Shown here piece by piece: positions 7,188 through 16,136 of a DNA stretch of 64,000 bases. Both the position numbers and the translations under genes were made by a program. The DNA comes from Bacteroidaceae bacterium. GTDB taxonomy: Bacteria > Bacteroidota > Bacteroidia > Bacteroidales > Bacteroidaceae. Each line of letters begins with the position of its first letter. The first letter of the stretch is position 1. The stretch is taken from assembly GCA_030843315.1 (NCBI GenBank), contig JAUUPT010000016.1, positions 5,067 to 69,066 on the forward strand. Reading direction: 5' to 3'. The notes beneath the pieces were generated by a model. The model had not been told where the DNA came from, ran no database searches, and saw only the letters and a list, made by a program, of their open reading frames with translations.

Positions 7188-7411
7188 CATATTATCCTTA
7201 TGTAAATTTTGACCGTTTAGAAACCCATCCAACCCTACTCAAATGTAAAGTAACCACTGGGTAATATCACATTTCGATTTATCTATACCCTTATACCTCA
7301 ATTTGCCCCAATCCCTTTATTTATCGGCGTTCCATTATTATTCGTCACTCTCATACTTTACATACAAAGTGTTTTACCCCCCTTATACAGTTTACTCCAT
7401 CTTATTTTTCC
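7188..7411. other. Non-coding prophage terminal region
   Basis: I see no gene here. A 10-bp inverted repeat (ATGTAAAGTA at 7243-7252, TACTTTACAT at 7354-7363) and two CTTATAC motifs (near 7290 and 7383) could be transposase end-binding sites, as Mu ends carry several such sites. The prophage-host junction should lie between about 7363 and 7420. Confidence 0.45.
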
Positions 7412-9364
7412 AAACGCTCCGGGTTTGTAATCAACCAGTTGAGTGGCGGTGGTTGTGAGCACATGGGCAACTTCCCGACTTTTCCGGTGAAGGGGAAGTT
7501 GGAGATGTCTCCTGATAATATCTTGAATTACCGCATCAATGTCACTGAAGAGCAGGGACATGCCGGCTATTACGAAGCCATGGTGCAGGAAAATATCAAA
7601 GCCAAACTAACCGTGACCGAAAGAACCGGTATGGCAAATTACGAATATCCGGCAGACCAGCAGTACGGCACGGTGATTATCGGTGGCGGTATTTCTGCTA
7701 CTCCGATAGAACAGGCTGCCGTAGTGATAACTGCGCCGAATAAGTGCGAAGGATATGCCGAAGGCGGTTATTTTTGTGGCATCCGCACTCCGTATAAAGT
7801 CTATTTCGTTGCAGAGTTCGATGCAGATGCTTTAGAATCGGGCACCTGGAAAAGAGACGAACTGATGCCGAATACCACTTTTGCCGAAGGCGAGTACTCC
7901 GGTGTATATTTTACCTTCGATGTAAGTAAGAAGAAGAATATTCAATATAAGATTGGTGTTTCTTACGTTTCGGTAGAGAATGCGCGCGAAAACCTGAAAG
8001 CGGAAAATACCGGATGGGACTTCCGGCAAATACAAAATCAGGCGGAAGCTAAATGGAACCATTATCTGGGCAAGATTGAAGTAGAAGGAACCAATCCGGA
8101 CCGCACGACTCAGTTTTATACCCATATGTATCGTTCCTTTATCCACCCGAATGTTTGCAGTGATGTGAATGGGGAGTATATGGGAGCAGATTATAAAGTA
8201 CATAAATCCCGCTCCAAGCACTACACTTCTTTCAGCAACTGGGACACTTACCGTACACAGATTCAACTGCTGTCCATACTCGACCCGGAAGTCGCTTCCG
8301 ATATTGTTATTTCCCATCAACTGTTTGCCGAGCAATCCGGTGGCGTTTTCCCGCGCTGGGTGATGGCAAATGTAGAGACAGGCGTGATGCAAGGTGATCC
8401 GAGTCCTATCCTGATTGCCAACGCCTACGCCTTTGGAGCCCGTAATTACGACCCGAAACCCATCTTTAAGATTATGCAAAGAGGTGCTGAGACTCCGGGA
8501 GCTAAATCGCAGGATGTAGAAGCCCGTCCGGGATTGAAGCAATATCTGGATAAAGGTTACTATAATGCTTCCATCCAACTGGAATATACATCTGCCGATT
8601 TCGCCATCGGACAATTTGGACTGCGTGCCGTAGGCGATGAGTTTGCAAGCTGGCGCTATTTCCATTTCGCCCGTTCTTGGAAGAATCTGTATAACCCTGA
8701 AACCGGCTGGCTGCAATCGCGCAATCCGGACGGTTCCTGGAAACCCCTGAGTGAAGATTTCCGTGAGTCTACTTATAAGAATTATTTCTGGATGGTGCCT
8801 TATGATATTGCAGGTTTGATAGATATTATCGGCGGTAATAAAAAGGCGGAAGCACGTCTGGATGAATTCTTTACCCGCCTGGATGCCGGATATAATGACG
8901 CCTGGTTTGCTTCCGGCAATGAGCCGAGTTTCCACATTCCCTGGATATACAACTGGGTAGGAGTTCCTTATAAAACACAGGAGATCGTTAATCGGGTACT
9001 GAACGAGCAGTATTCAAGCAAGATTGACGGTCTGCCGGGTAATGATGACCTGGGCACTATGGGAGCGTGGTATGTATTTGCTTGCATCGGTCTTTATCCC
9101 GAGATTCCGGGTATCGGAGGCTTTACGGTGAATACTCCGATCTTCTCATCTGTAAAGGTACATCTGCCAAAGGGTGATATTGTAATAAAAGGTGGCTCTG
9201 AGAAAAATATCTATATCAGGTCTATGAAGTTGGACGGCAAACCATACGAAAGTACATGGATTGATTGGAACCAACTATGCAATGGTGCTACTATTGATTA
9301 TGCTACTTCGAGCAAACCGGATGTGAAGTGGGGTACTAAAATAGTTCCTCCCTCTTTCCCTTAA
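7412..9364 (+). pseudogene. GH92 alpha-mannosidase, 5' part missing (interrupted)
   Basis: About 650 codons remain of a family that usually has 720-780. GH92 enzymes are calcium-dependent exo-alpha-mannosidases. The conserved early motif with GTGG.GH...P is absent, and the frame begins at GFVINQLSGGGCEHMGN. The (alpha/alpha)6 domain is intact: YTSFSNWDTYRTQ, the likely general acid Glu in SIQLEYTSADF, and the catalytic Asp region GLPGNDDLGTMGAWYV. The first usable start (TTG 7439) would yield no signal peptide. The simplest reading is that the Mu-like prophage inserted here. The gene heads an operon with GH130 31 bp downstream. Confidence 0.85.
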
Positions 9365-9394
9365 TTCAGTTCAAACCATTAACTTTGTAACAGC

Positions 9395-10528
9395 ATGAAA
9401 AGAAACTTTTTAAATATAGCTTATTTATTGATAGGCGCTGCACTCTTTACTTCGTGTGCGGAAAATAAACAAGCAGTAGAATTCCCCGACTGGGCATGGG
9501 CCGATTTCCAGCGCCCGGAGGGTGTTAATCCTATAATCTCTCCTGATACTACGACGCTCTTCTATTGCCCGATGAGGCAGGATTCGGTGGCATGGGAAGC
9601 AAGCGATACTTTCAATCCGGCGGCAACTATCTATGACGGCAAAGTCGTTGTCCTCTATCGGGCGGAAGATAATTCGGCTGTCGGCATCGGTTCGCGTACT
9701 TCCCGTTTGGGATATGCTTACTCCGATGACGGTTTGCATTTTCAGCGGATGTCCGTTCCGGCATTCTATCCGGCTGATGACAGCCAGAAAGAACTCGAGT
9801 GGACAGGTGGTTGTGAAGACCCGCGTGTAGCCATGACCAAAGACGGCCTTTATGTGATGCTTTATACGCAATGGAACAGAAAACAGGCGCGTCTGGCGGT
9901 TGCTACTTCGCGCAACCTGCAAGTGTGGGAGAAGCATGGACCGGCTTTTGCCAAGGCTTATAACGGCCGCTTCTTCGATGAATTCTCCAAGTCAGCCTCT
10001 ATCGTTACCAAGTTGGTGGACGGTAAACAGGTGATTGCCCAAATTGACGGGAAGTACTGGATGTATTGGGGAGAGAAGTTTGTAAATGTTGCCACTTCTA
10101 AGGACTTGGTGAACTGGACACCGATGTTGGATGAAAAGGGCGAATTCCTGAAAGTAATCACCCCGCGTGAGGGTAAGTTCGATAGCTCGTTGACTGAGTG
10201 CGGACCTCCGGCTATCATGACGGATAAGGGCATCCTGTTGTTTTATAATGGAAAGAATGCCGACGGAGCAACGCGCGATACGTTATACACTGCAAATTCT
10301 TACTGTGCCGGCCAGGCTTTGTTCGATGCCAAAGATCCTACTAAGTTGATAGACCGTCTGGACAAGCCGTTCTATGTGCCGGAATCAGACTTTGAAAAGA
10401 GTGGACAATATCCTGCCGGAACCGTATTTATAGAAGGACTTGTATTCCACAATCAGCAGTGGTATTTGTATTACGGCTGTGCCGACTCACGCGTAGCAGT
10501 GGCTGTATATAATCCATCTAAAAAATAA
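9395..10528 (+). CDS. GH130 family lipoprotein (mannoside hydrolase/phosphorylase)
   Basis: This 377-residue protein has a signal peptide and lipobox (LFTSC, Cys21), so it is an exported lipoprotein. It is a five-bladed beta-propeller with the GH130 signature GCEDPRV at about residue 140 and EARR-like repeats of DLVNWTP type. GH130 enzymes act on beta-mannosides, by phosphorolysis or by hydrolysis of beta-1,2-mannose. The position next to GH92 fits mannan or N-glycan breakdown. The exact linkage cannot be read here. It is 31 bp after GH92 and 6 bp before GH43, in one operon. Confidence 0.85.
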   Translation: MKRNFLNIAYLLIGAALFTSCAENKQAVEFPDWAWADFQRPEGVNPIISPDTTTLFYCPMRQDSVAWEASDTFNPAATIYDGKVVVLYRAEDNSAVGIGSRTSRLGYAYSDDGLHFQRMSVPAFYPADDSQKELEWTGGCEDPRVAMTKDGLYVMLYTQWNRKQARLAVATSRNLQVWEKHGPAFAKAYNGRFFDEFSKSASIVTKLVDGKQVIAQIDGKYWMYWGEKFVNVATSKDLVNWTPMLDEKGEFLKVITPREGKFDSSLTECGPPAIMTDKGILLFYNGKNADGATRDTLYTANSYCAGQALFDAKDPTKLIDRLDKPFYVPESDFEKSGQYPAGTVFIEGLVFHNQQWYLYYGCADSRVAVAVYNPSKK

Positions 10529-10534
10529 ATCTTT

Positions 10535-12073
10535 ATGAGAAAATTAGGCCTTTTTCTGTCTTGTGTTTGTCTGGCGCTGCCGTTAGTAGCCCAGGAACAG
10601 TCTTACTTTACAAACCCTGTGATTAGGGGAGACGTTGCCGACCCTACCATGATTCGGATAGATGATACGTATTATGCCGCAGGAACATCTTCGGAATGGG
10701 CTCCTTTCTATCCGGTGTTTACTTCCAAAGATTTGGTGAACTGGAAGCAGACAGGCCATATCTTTACGAAGCAGCCGGAATGGACTTTGAATTCTTTTTG
10801 GGCTCCCGAGTTATTCTATCACAATAATAAAGTTTACTGTTACTACACTGCCCGCCAGAAGAGTACCGGAATATCATACATCGGAGTCGCTACTTCGGAT
10901 TCTCCTTTGCACGAGTTCACCGACCACGGACCTGTAGTGGAATATGGTACGGAGGCTATCGACGCATTTGTTTATGACGACAACGGCCAGTTGTACATCA
11001 GTTGGAAAGCCTATGGCTTGGATAAACGTCCGATTGAACTGCTGGGATGCAAACTTTCTGCCGACGGGCTGCGTCTGGAAGGCGAACCTTTCTCCTTGCT
11101 GGTGGACATCGAAGACCAGGGAATGGAAGGGCAGTATCACTTTAAGCACGGCGATTATTATTACATTATATACTCGGCTCATGGCTGTTGCGGCCCGGGC
11201 AGTGATTATGATGTATATGTGGCACGTTCCAAGAGCTATCGCGGTCCTTATGAGAAGTATCAGGGAAATCCCATTCTGCATGGAGGAGAAGGCGATTATA
11301 TGTCATGCGGTCATGGCACGGTCGCGAAAACTCCTGACGGGCGGATGTTCTATATGTGCCATGCTTATTTGAATGGGGCTGGATTCTATGCCGGACGCCA
11401 ACCTATTCTACAAGAGATGGAAATGACAGATGACCATTGGGTGCGGTTTAAGACAGGAAGCTTGGCTGTTGCCAAACAACCGGTTCCTTTTGCCGGAACA
11501 AAACAGAAGCCGTTGCCCGACTTTGAAGACGACTTTAAAGGGAATAAACTGCGAGTGGAGTGGAGCTGGAATTATCCGTATTCTGACATTGATGCGGTAG
11601 TAAAAAAAGGACGATTATCCTTGTCGGGCACTCTGAAAAAGGGAGGTGAACATGGCACGGCACTGTGCTTGCGTTCCCAGTCTCCCGATTATACTTGCGA
11701 AACGAAAGTGCTTAATTCCAATGAAAGTATGAAAGGACTGACGCTGTATGGCGACGACAAGAACCACGTTGTATGGGGAACTGCCGGAGATAAGCTGCTT
11801 TTGAAAGTCATAAAGAATAATGTAGAGTCAGTACTTTATGAGACAGCTTATCCGGGTAAGGAAATCTATCTGAAAGCAGAAGTAGAACAAGGCTGTATTT
11901 TCCACTTCTCTTGGAGTAAAGATGGAAAGACGTGGAATCCTGTGAGCAATACTTCTCTGAAAGGCAATGACTTGATTCGTTGGGACAGAGTGCAGCGTCC
12001 CGGACTGTTGCATAACGGTGCTAAGGACTCACCTGCTGAGTTTGCTTATTTCAAAATGGGAATTAGAAAATAG
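10535..12073 (+). CDS. GH43 family enzyme with C-terminal beta-sandwich
   Basis: This 512-residue protein has a signal peptide ending near residue 20 (LVAQEQ). A five-bladed propeller spans about residues 25-315. Its candidate catalytic residues are Asp in GDVADPTMIRI (base), Asp in EAIDAFVYDD (pKa modulator) and Glu in QGMEGQYHF (acid). The C-terminal part (~330-512) is a beta-sandwich of the type often following GH43 beta-xylosidases. GH43 members release arabinofuranose or xylose. The neighbours (GH130, SGNH) do not settle the substrate. It is probably periplasmic. Confidence 0.85.
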   Translation: MRKLGLFLSCVCLALPLVAQEQSYFTNPVIRGDVADPTMIRIDDTYYAAGTSSEWAPFYPVFTSKDLVNWKQTGHIFTKQPEWTLNSFWAPELFYHNNKVYCYYTARQKSTGISYIGVATSDSPLHEFTDHGPVVEYGTEAIDAFVYDDNGQLYISWKAYGLDKRPIELLGCKLSADGLRLEGEPFSLLVDIEDQGMEGQYHFKHGDYYYIIYSAHGCCGPGSDYDVYVARSKSYRGPYEKYQGNPILHGGEGDYMSCGHGTVAKTPDGRMFYMCHAYLNGAGFYAGRQPILQEMEMTDDHWVRFKTGSLAVAKQPVPFAGTKQKPLPDFEDDFKGNKLRVEWSWNYPYSDIDAVVKKGRLSLSGTLKKGGEHGTALCLRSQSPDYTCETKVLNSNESMKGLTLYGDDKNHVVWGTAGDKLLLKVIKNNVESVLYETAYPGKEIYLKAEVEQGCIFHFSWSKDGKTWNPVSNTSLKGNDLIRWDRVQRPGLLHNGAKDSPAEFAYFKMGIRK

Positions 12074-12102
12074 ATTGTAACTTTATAAATTAAAATTAGA
12101 AC

Positions 12103-13485
12103 ATGAAAAATTTCTTTATATTAGTTGCAGCCATTTGCATGGCTTGCACTACTGCATTTGCCCAAACCGTAAAACCTTTTGAGGAAGGCGACCGGGCTGT
12201 CTTTTTAGGAAATAGTATTACGGATGGCGGACATTACCACTCGTATGTCTGGCTGTATTATATGACCCGTTTCCCCAATATGAATCTCCGTGTATTCAAC
12301 GGCGGTATAGGTGGTGATACGGCTTTTGATATGAACAAACGCCTGGATGGTGATATTTTCTGCCTGGAACCGACTGTATTGATGGTTACTTTCGGAATGA
12401 ACGATTCCGGCTATTTTGAATACAACGGCGATAAACCCAAAGAGTTTGGCGAACAGAAATATCAGGAAAGCATCAAGAACTACCAGCAGATGGAGAAGCG
12501 TTTCAAGGAACTTCCCGACACCCGCATCGTGATGCTGGGCACTTCTCCTTACGATGAAACAGTTCAATTGAAAGACAATGTTCCTTTCAAGACAAAGAAC
12601 GAAACAATCAAGAGAATTGTTGAATATCAAAAGCAGTCTGCTGCGAAAAATAATTGGGAATTTACTGATTTAAACGAACCTATGACTGCCATGAATCAGC
12701 AGTTCCAGCAGAAAGACCCTTCATTTACTCTTTGTGGTCGCGACCGCATCCATCCCGATAATGACGGGCACATGGTGATGGCGTATCTCTTTCTGAAAGC
12801 TCAGGGATTTGCAGGCAAGGACGTGGCAAATGTGGAGATCAATGCCAATAAGAAACAGGCTGTGAAGTTGGAGAATTGTACAATCTCAAACATCAAGAAG
12901 ATTGGAAAAGAACTGAGTTTCGATTATCTGGCGGAATCCTTGCCCTATCCTTTGGACACTATTCCCCGTGGATGGGAGCAGAGCAGAAGCCAGGCGGAAG
13001 CCATGAAAGTAGTTCCTTTTATGGACGAAATGAACCGTGAAATGCTGAAAGTAACCGGACTGAAAGGCAATTATAAGCTGCTTATTGATGGTGAAGAAAT
13101 CGGTACCTGGAGTGCTGGTGAACTGGCATCAGGCATCAATCTGGCTAAAGAGACAAAGACTCCCCAATATCAGCAAGCCTTAGCCGTGATGCACCTCAAT
13201 GAATATCGTTGGGAGATCGAAAGAACCTTCCGCGACTACGCCTGGATGCAATTTGGCTTCTTCCAGCAGAAAGGCCTGCTTTTTGCCAATGACCGGAAAG
13301 CGATTGAAGTAATGGACGATAATGTAGAGAAGAACGGTTGGGTGAAAGGTCATAGAGACACCTATACCCGGTTGATGTCCGAGGCTGTCCGCGATGCACG
13401 CAAGCAGGAAATGGAGGTTCTTATCAATAAGATTTATGAAGTCAATAAGCCTGTGACTAGAAAGGTGCAGTTGAGGCAGATGTAA
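12103..13485 (+). CDS. SGNH/GDSL hydrolase, likely carbohydrate esterase
   Basis: This 460-residue exported protein has a signal peptide to about residue 21 (AFAQT). The SGNH blocks are visible: FLGNSITDGG (nucleophile Ser ~38), GGIGGDTAFD (Gly), FGMNDSG (Asn) and DRIHPDNDGH (Asp/His). The C-terminal ~200 residues form an added helical domain. Enzymes of this kind beside GH43 usually remove acetyl groups from glycans, and that role is inferred from context. It is the last gene of the operon and is followed by a strong terminator at 13530. Confidence 0.85.
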   Translation: MKNFFILVAAICMACTTAFAQTVKPFEEGDRAVFLGNSITDGGHYHSYVWLYYMTRFPNMNLRVFNGGIGGDTAFDMNKRLDGDIFCLEPTVLMVTFGMNDSGYFEYNGDKPKEFGEQKYQESIKNYQQMEKRFKELPDTRIVMLGTSPYDETVQLKDNVPFKTKNETIKRIVEYQKQSAAKNNWEFTDLNEPMTAMNQQFQQKDPSFTLCGRDRIHPDNDGHMVMAYLFLKAQGFAGKDVANVEINANKKQAVKLENCTISNIKKIGKELSFDYLAESLPYPLDTIPRGWEQSRSQAEAMKVVPFMDEMNREMLKVTGLKGNYKLLIDGEEIGTWSAGELASGINLAKETKTPQYQQALAVMHLNEYRWEIERTFRDYAWMQFGFFQQKGLLFANDRKAIEVMDDNVEKNGWVKGHRDTYTRLMSEAVRDARKQEMEVLINKIYEVNKPVTRKVQLRQM

Positions 13486-13529
13486 CTGATACAGGTTGGG
13501 GACTATAAATAACGTGCCCCTAACATAAT

Positions 13530-13578
13530 AACGCTGATAACATGAATTAGAATAAAAAGCTATCATGTTATCAGCGTT
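13530..13578 (+). terminator. Strong terminator after the GH92-SGNH operon
   Basis: Sixteen-base arms (AACGCTGATAACATGA and its complement) enclose a 17-base loop and are followed by a short T-run. This separates the upstream operon from the xylan locus. Confidence 0.8.
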
Positions 13579-13671
13579 TTCTCGTTTTTATTATTCATTG
13601 AAATCACCTGGATGGGCAATGTAACATGAAAAAAGAAAAAAGTAACATGGTGCTATAATATGTTCTATTAA

Positions 13672-13726
13672 TAGAGATGCGTGTTACTTGATTCTTTCCC
13701 ACTTTGCTTCTTGTAGCCTATTTTTG
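13672..13726 (+). promoter_or_regulatory. Xylan locus promoter A: 24-bp box plus -7 element
   Basis: A 24-bp box (13672-13695) starts TAGAGATGCGTGT and ends TTGATTCT. A 23-bp gap leads to TATTTTTG (13719-13726), a Bacteroides -7 match 30 bp before the GH127/GH146 start. No TTTG lies at the proper -33 spacing, which suggests activator dependence. The same box, with three differences and identical spacing, lies before the second operon. An outlying GTAACATGAA half-site is at 13621-13630. Confidence 0.7.
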
Positions 13727-13755
13727 TAGCAGTAAAATAGCTAAAGAACAATACC

Positions 13756-16125
13756 ATGAAGAATCGAATTATTTTAATCATATTTGCACTGTCCGTGGTT
13801 GCCGGAGCAATGGCCCAGGACAAATTATACAAAAACACATTTCCTTTGGGTGATATCAAATTGTTGGATGGCCCCTTTAAGCATGCCTGTCTCTTAAATA
13901 TTGAGGTGCTGCTCAAATATGATACAGATCGTTTGCTGGCTCCTTATCTGAAAGAATCCGGCTTGTCTCCTAAAGCAGAAAGTTTCCCAAACTGGATAGG
14001 GCTGGACGGACATATAGGAGGACATTATCTGACAGCCTTAGCTATCGCATATGCCGCAACCGGAAATGAAGCGTGTAAAGAAAGAATGGATTACATGATT
14101 TCCGAGTTAAAGCGTTGCCAATTATATAACGGTGACGGGTATGTGGGTGGTGTACCGGATGGGAAAAAAGTTTGGAATGAAGTAAAGAATGGGAACCTCG
14201 ATGTTGTATGGAAAGTATGGGTGCCTTGGTATAATTTACATAAAACGTATGCCGGATTAAGGGATGCCTGGCTATATGGGGGCAACGAAGAAGCACGAGG
14301 AATGTTTCTTGATTTGTGTGACTGGGGACTGACTGTCATTGCTCCCCTCAGCGATGAACAAATGGAGCAAATGCTTGCCAATGAATTTGGAGGTATGGAT
14401 GAAGTGTATGCAGATGCTTATCAAATGACGAAAGATGGAAAATACCTGGATGCAGCCAAGCGCTTTTCCCATAAATGGCTATTTGACAGTATGGCAGCCC
14501 ATGTCGATAATCTGGACAATAAACATGCTAATACACAAATCCCCAAAGTAGTAGGTTATGCGCGGATAGCCGAAGCAGGGAAAGATGAAAAATATGCCGA
14601 TGCAGCCACTTACTTTTGGGATAGGGTTGTGAATTATCGCTCTTTGTCTTTGGGAGGGAATAGTCGCCGCGAGCATTTTGCTCCTGCCGATGATTGTATA
14701 AGTTATATGGAAGACCGGGAAGGACCGGAGTCATGCAACACAAACAACATGCTTAAATTAACAGAAGATTTGTTCCGAATGCAGCCTTCTGCCCGATATG
14801 CCGATTTCTATGAGCGGGCTATGTTCAATCATATTCTGTCCACCCAGCATCCCGAGCATGGAGGCTATGTTTATTTCACTCCGGTACGTCCGGAACATTA
14901 TCGCGTCTATTCATCGCCCAACAATGCCATGTGGTGCTGTGTGGGAACGGGAATGGAGAATCATGGAAAGTACGGGGAATTTATTTATAGCCATGCCCAT
15001 GACTCTCTGTTCGTCAATTTGTTTGTAGCATCAGAATTAAAATGGAAAGAGAAAGGCGTGACTTTAGTGCAACAAACCGGTTTTCCCGACGAGGAAAGCA
15101 GTAAACTAACTATAAAGACAGACTCTTCGGTTCGCTTCCAATTATTAGTACGACATCCGAGCTGGGCATCTACGGGCTTTAAAGTGTTGTGCAATGGCAA
15201 GAATTATGCCATGTCTTCCGCTTCTTCCTCTTATATTTTTATCGACAGAGAGTGGCAGAATGGAGATACCGTAGAAATTGAAATGCCCATGAAAGTGACT
15301 ATTGAAGAATTACCTAATGTTCCTGATTATATCTCTATCCTTCGCGGTCCTATTCTGTTAGGGGCAAAGATGGGGCAGGAAAATTTGGAGGGATTGATTG
15401 CTGATGACAGCCGTTGGGGACATATTGCTTCCGGACCGTTGGTTTCTGTATTTGATACACCATTGATTATTGGTGAACGAAAAGAGATACAAGCCAGGTT
15501 GGGTAACATACAACCGGTTTCAGGGAAATCTTTCTGTTATACTGTTCCCGGGTTATTCAAAGAAGAGAAATATAAGAATCTGGTACTTGAGCCTTTTTTC
15601 AGAATACATGATAGTCGGTATATGATGTATTGGCTCTCTATGACTGAGAAGGAATATGCTGTCTATCAGGAGGACGTAAAGAAAGAAGAGCACCGCAAAC
15701 TTCTTTTAGACCAACGCACCATAGATGCTGTAGGCGTTGGAGAGCAGCAACCGGAAGTAGACCATGCCATGAAGTATGAACAGTCGTCTGCCGGCTACTT
15801 TGAAGGAGAGGCATGGCGTGATGCACGCAATGGCGGCTATTTTGAGTATAGACTGGATACGAAGGGCCGGACGGATTTGTCACTGATGGTGCGTTATTGG
15901 GGTAATGAAACGGAGAACCGTACTTTTGACATCTTGATTGGCGGCGAACTACTGGCAGAAGAAAATACGGTGAATAAATGGAACCGCAAGGAATTTGTGA
16001 ATGTGGAATACCCTGTTCCATCCGCTATGACGCAGGGTAAGGAGTCTGTTACCGTTACTTTCCGCAGCAGACCCGGTCATATTGCCGGAGGTATATTCTA
16101 TATCCGCCTATTAACAAATCTATAA
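13756..16125 (+). CDS. DUF1680 beta-L-arabinofuranosidase (GH127/GH146)
   Basis: This 789-residue exported enzyme has a signal peptide ending at AMAQ (~residue 21). It forms an (alpha/alpha)6 barrel with the DUF1680 start GLDGHIGGHYL. The zinc-thiolate catalytic site is visible: Glu325 and Cys327 in ESCNTNN, and Cys394-Cys395 in WCCVGTGMENHG, where the last Cys-type residue acts as nucleophile in characterised members. C-terminal beta domains follow. The length is nearer to GH146 than to the 658-residue GH127 prototype. It removes beta-L-arabinofuranose from side chains of arabinoxylan or extensin-like glycans. It is the first gene of operon one, 11 bp before the double GH43 gene. Confidence 0.85.
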   Translation: MKNRIILIIFALSVVAGAMAQDKLYKNTFPLGDIKLLDGPFKHACLLNIEVLLKYDTDRLLAPYLKESGLSPKAESFPNWIGLDGHIGGHYLTALAIAYAATGNEACKERMDYMISELKRCQLYNGDGYVGGVPDGKKVWNEVKNGNLDVVWKVWVPWYNLHKTYAGLRDAWLYGGNEEARGMFLDLCDWGLTVIAPLSDEQMEQMLANEFGGMDEVYADAYQMTKDGKYLDAAKRFSHKWLFDSMAAHVDNLDNKHANTQIPKVVGYARIAEAGKDEKYADAATYFWDRVVNYRSLSLGGNSRREHFAPADDCISYMEDREGPESCNTNNMLKLTEDLFRMQPSARYADFYERAMFNHILSTQHPEHGGYVYFTPVRPEHYRVYSSPNNAMWCCVGTGMENHGKYGEFIYSHAHDSLFVNLFVASELKWKEKGVTLVQQTGFPDEESSKLTIKTDSSVRFQLLVRHPSWASTGFKVLCNGKNYAMSSASSSYIFIDREWQNGDTVEIEMPMKVTIEELPNVPDYISILRGPILLGAKMGQENLEGLIADDSRWGHIASGPLVSVFDTPLIIGERKEIQARLGNIQPVSGKSFCYTVPGLFKEEKYKNLVLEPFFRIHDSRYMMYWLSMTEKEYAVYQEDVKKEEHRKLLLDQRTIDAVGVGEQQPEVDHAMKYEQSSAGYFEGEAWRDARNGGYFEYRLDTKGRTDLSLMVRYWGNETENRTFDILIGGELLAEENTVNKWNRKEFVNVEYPVPSAMTQGKESVTVTFRSRPGHIAGGIFYIRLLTNL

Positions 16126-16136
16126 TACATAAAAAC

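Larger units (their letters stand above)
1..7411. mobile_element. Mu-like transposable prophage, partial
   Basis: The layout follows the left end of Mu-type phages. A repressor gene (4366-5058) faces away from an early operon running leftward through small genes to a DDE transposase and a MuB-like ATPase, and the late genes would lie beyond base 1. The right boundary is inferred from the broken GH92 frame: recognisable GH92 coding begins at about 7412-7430, and no GH92 N-terminus lies before it. The exact terminus is not resolved. Known Bacteroides transposable phages, such as the hankyphage type, have a comparable layout, but I cannot test relatedness here. A second prophage end and the missing part of GH92 are expected outside the window to the left. 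Confidence 0.8.

Noticed and set aside
7832..8935. Leftward 367-codon frame in the GH92 gene
   Set aside because: It is antisense to intact GH92 motifs; similar long antisense frames occur under most GC-richer genes here.
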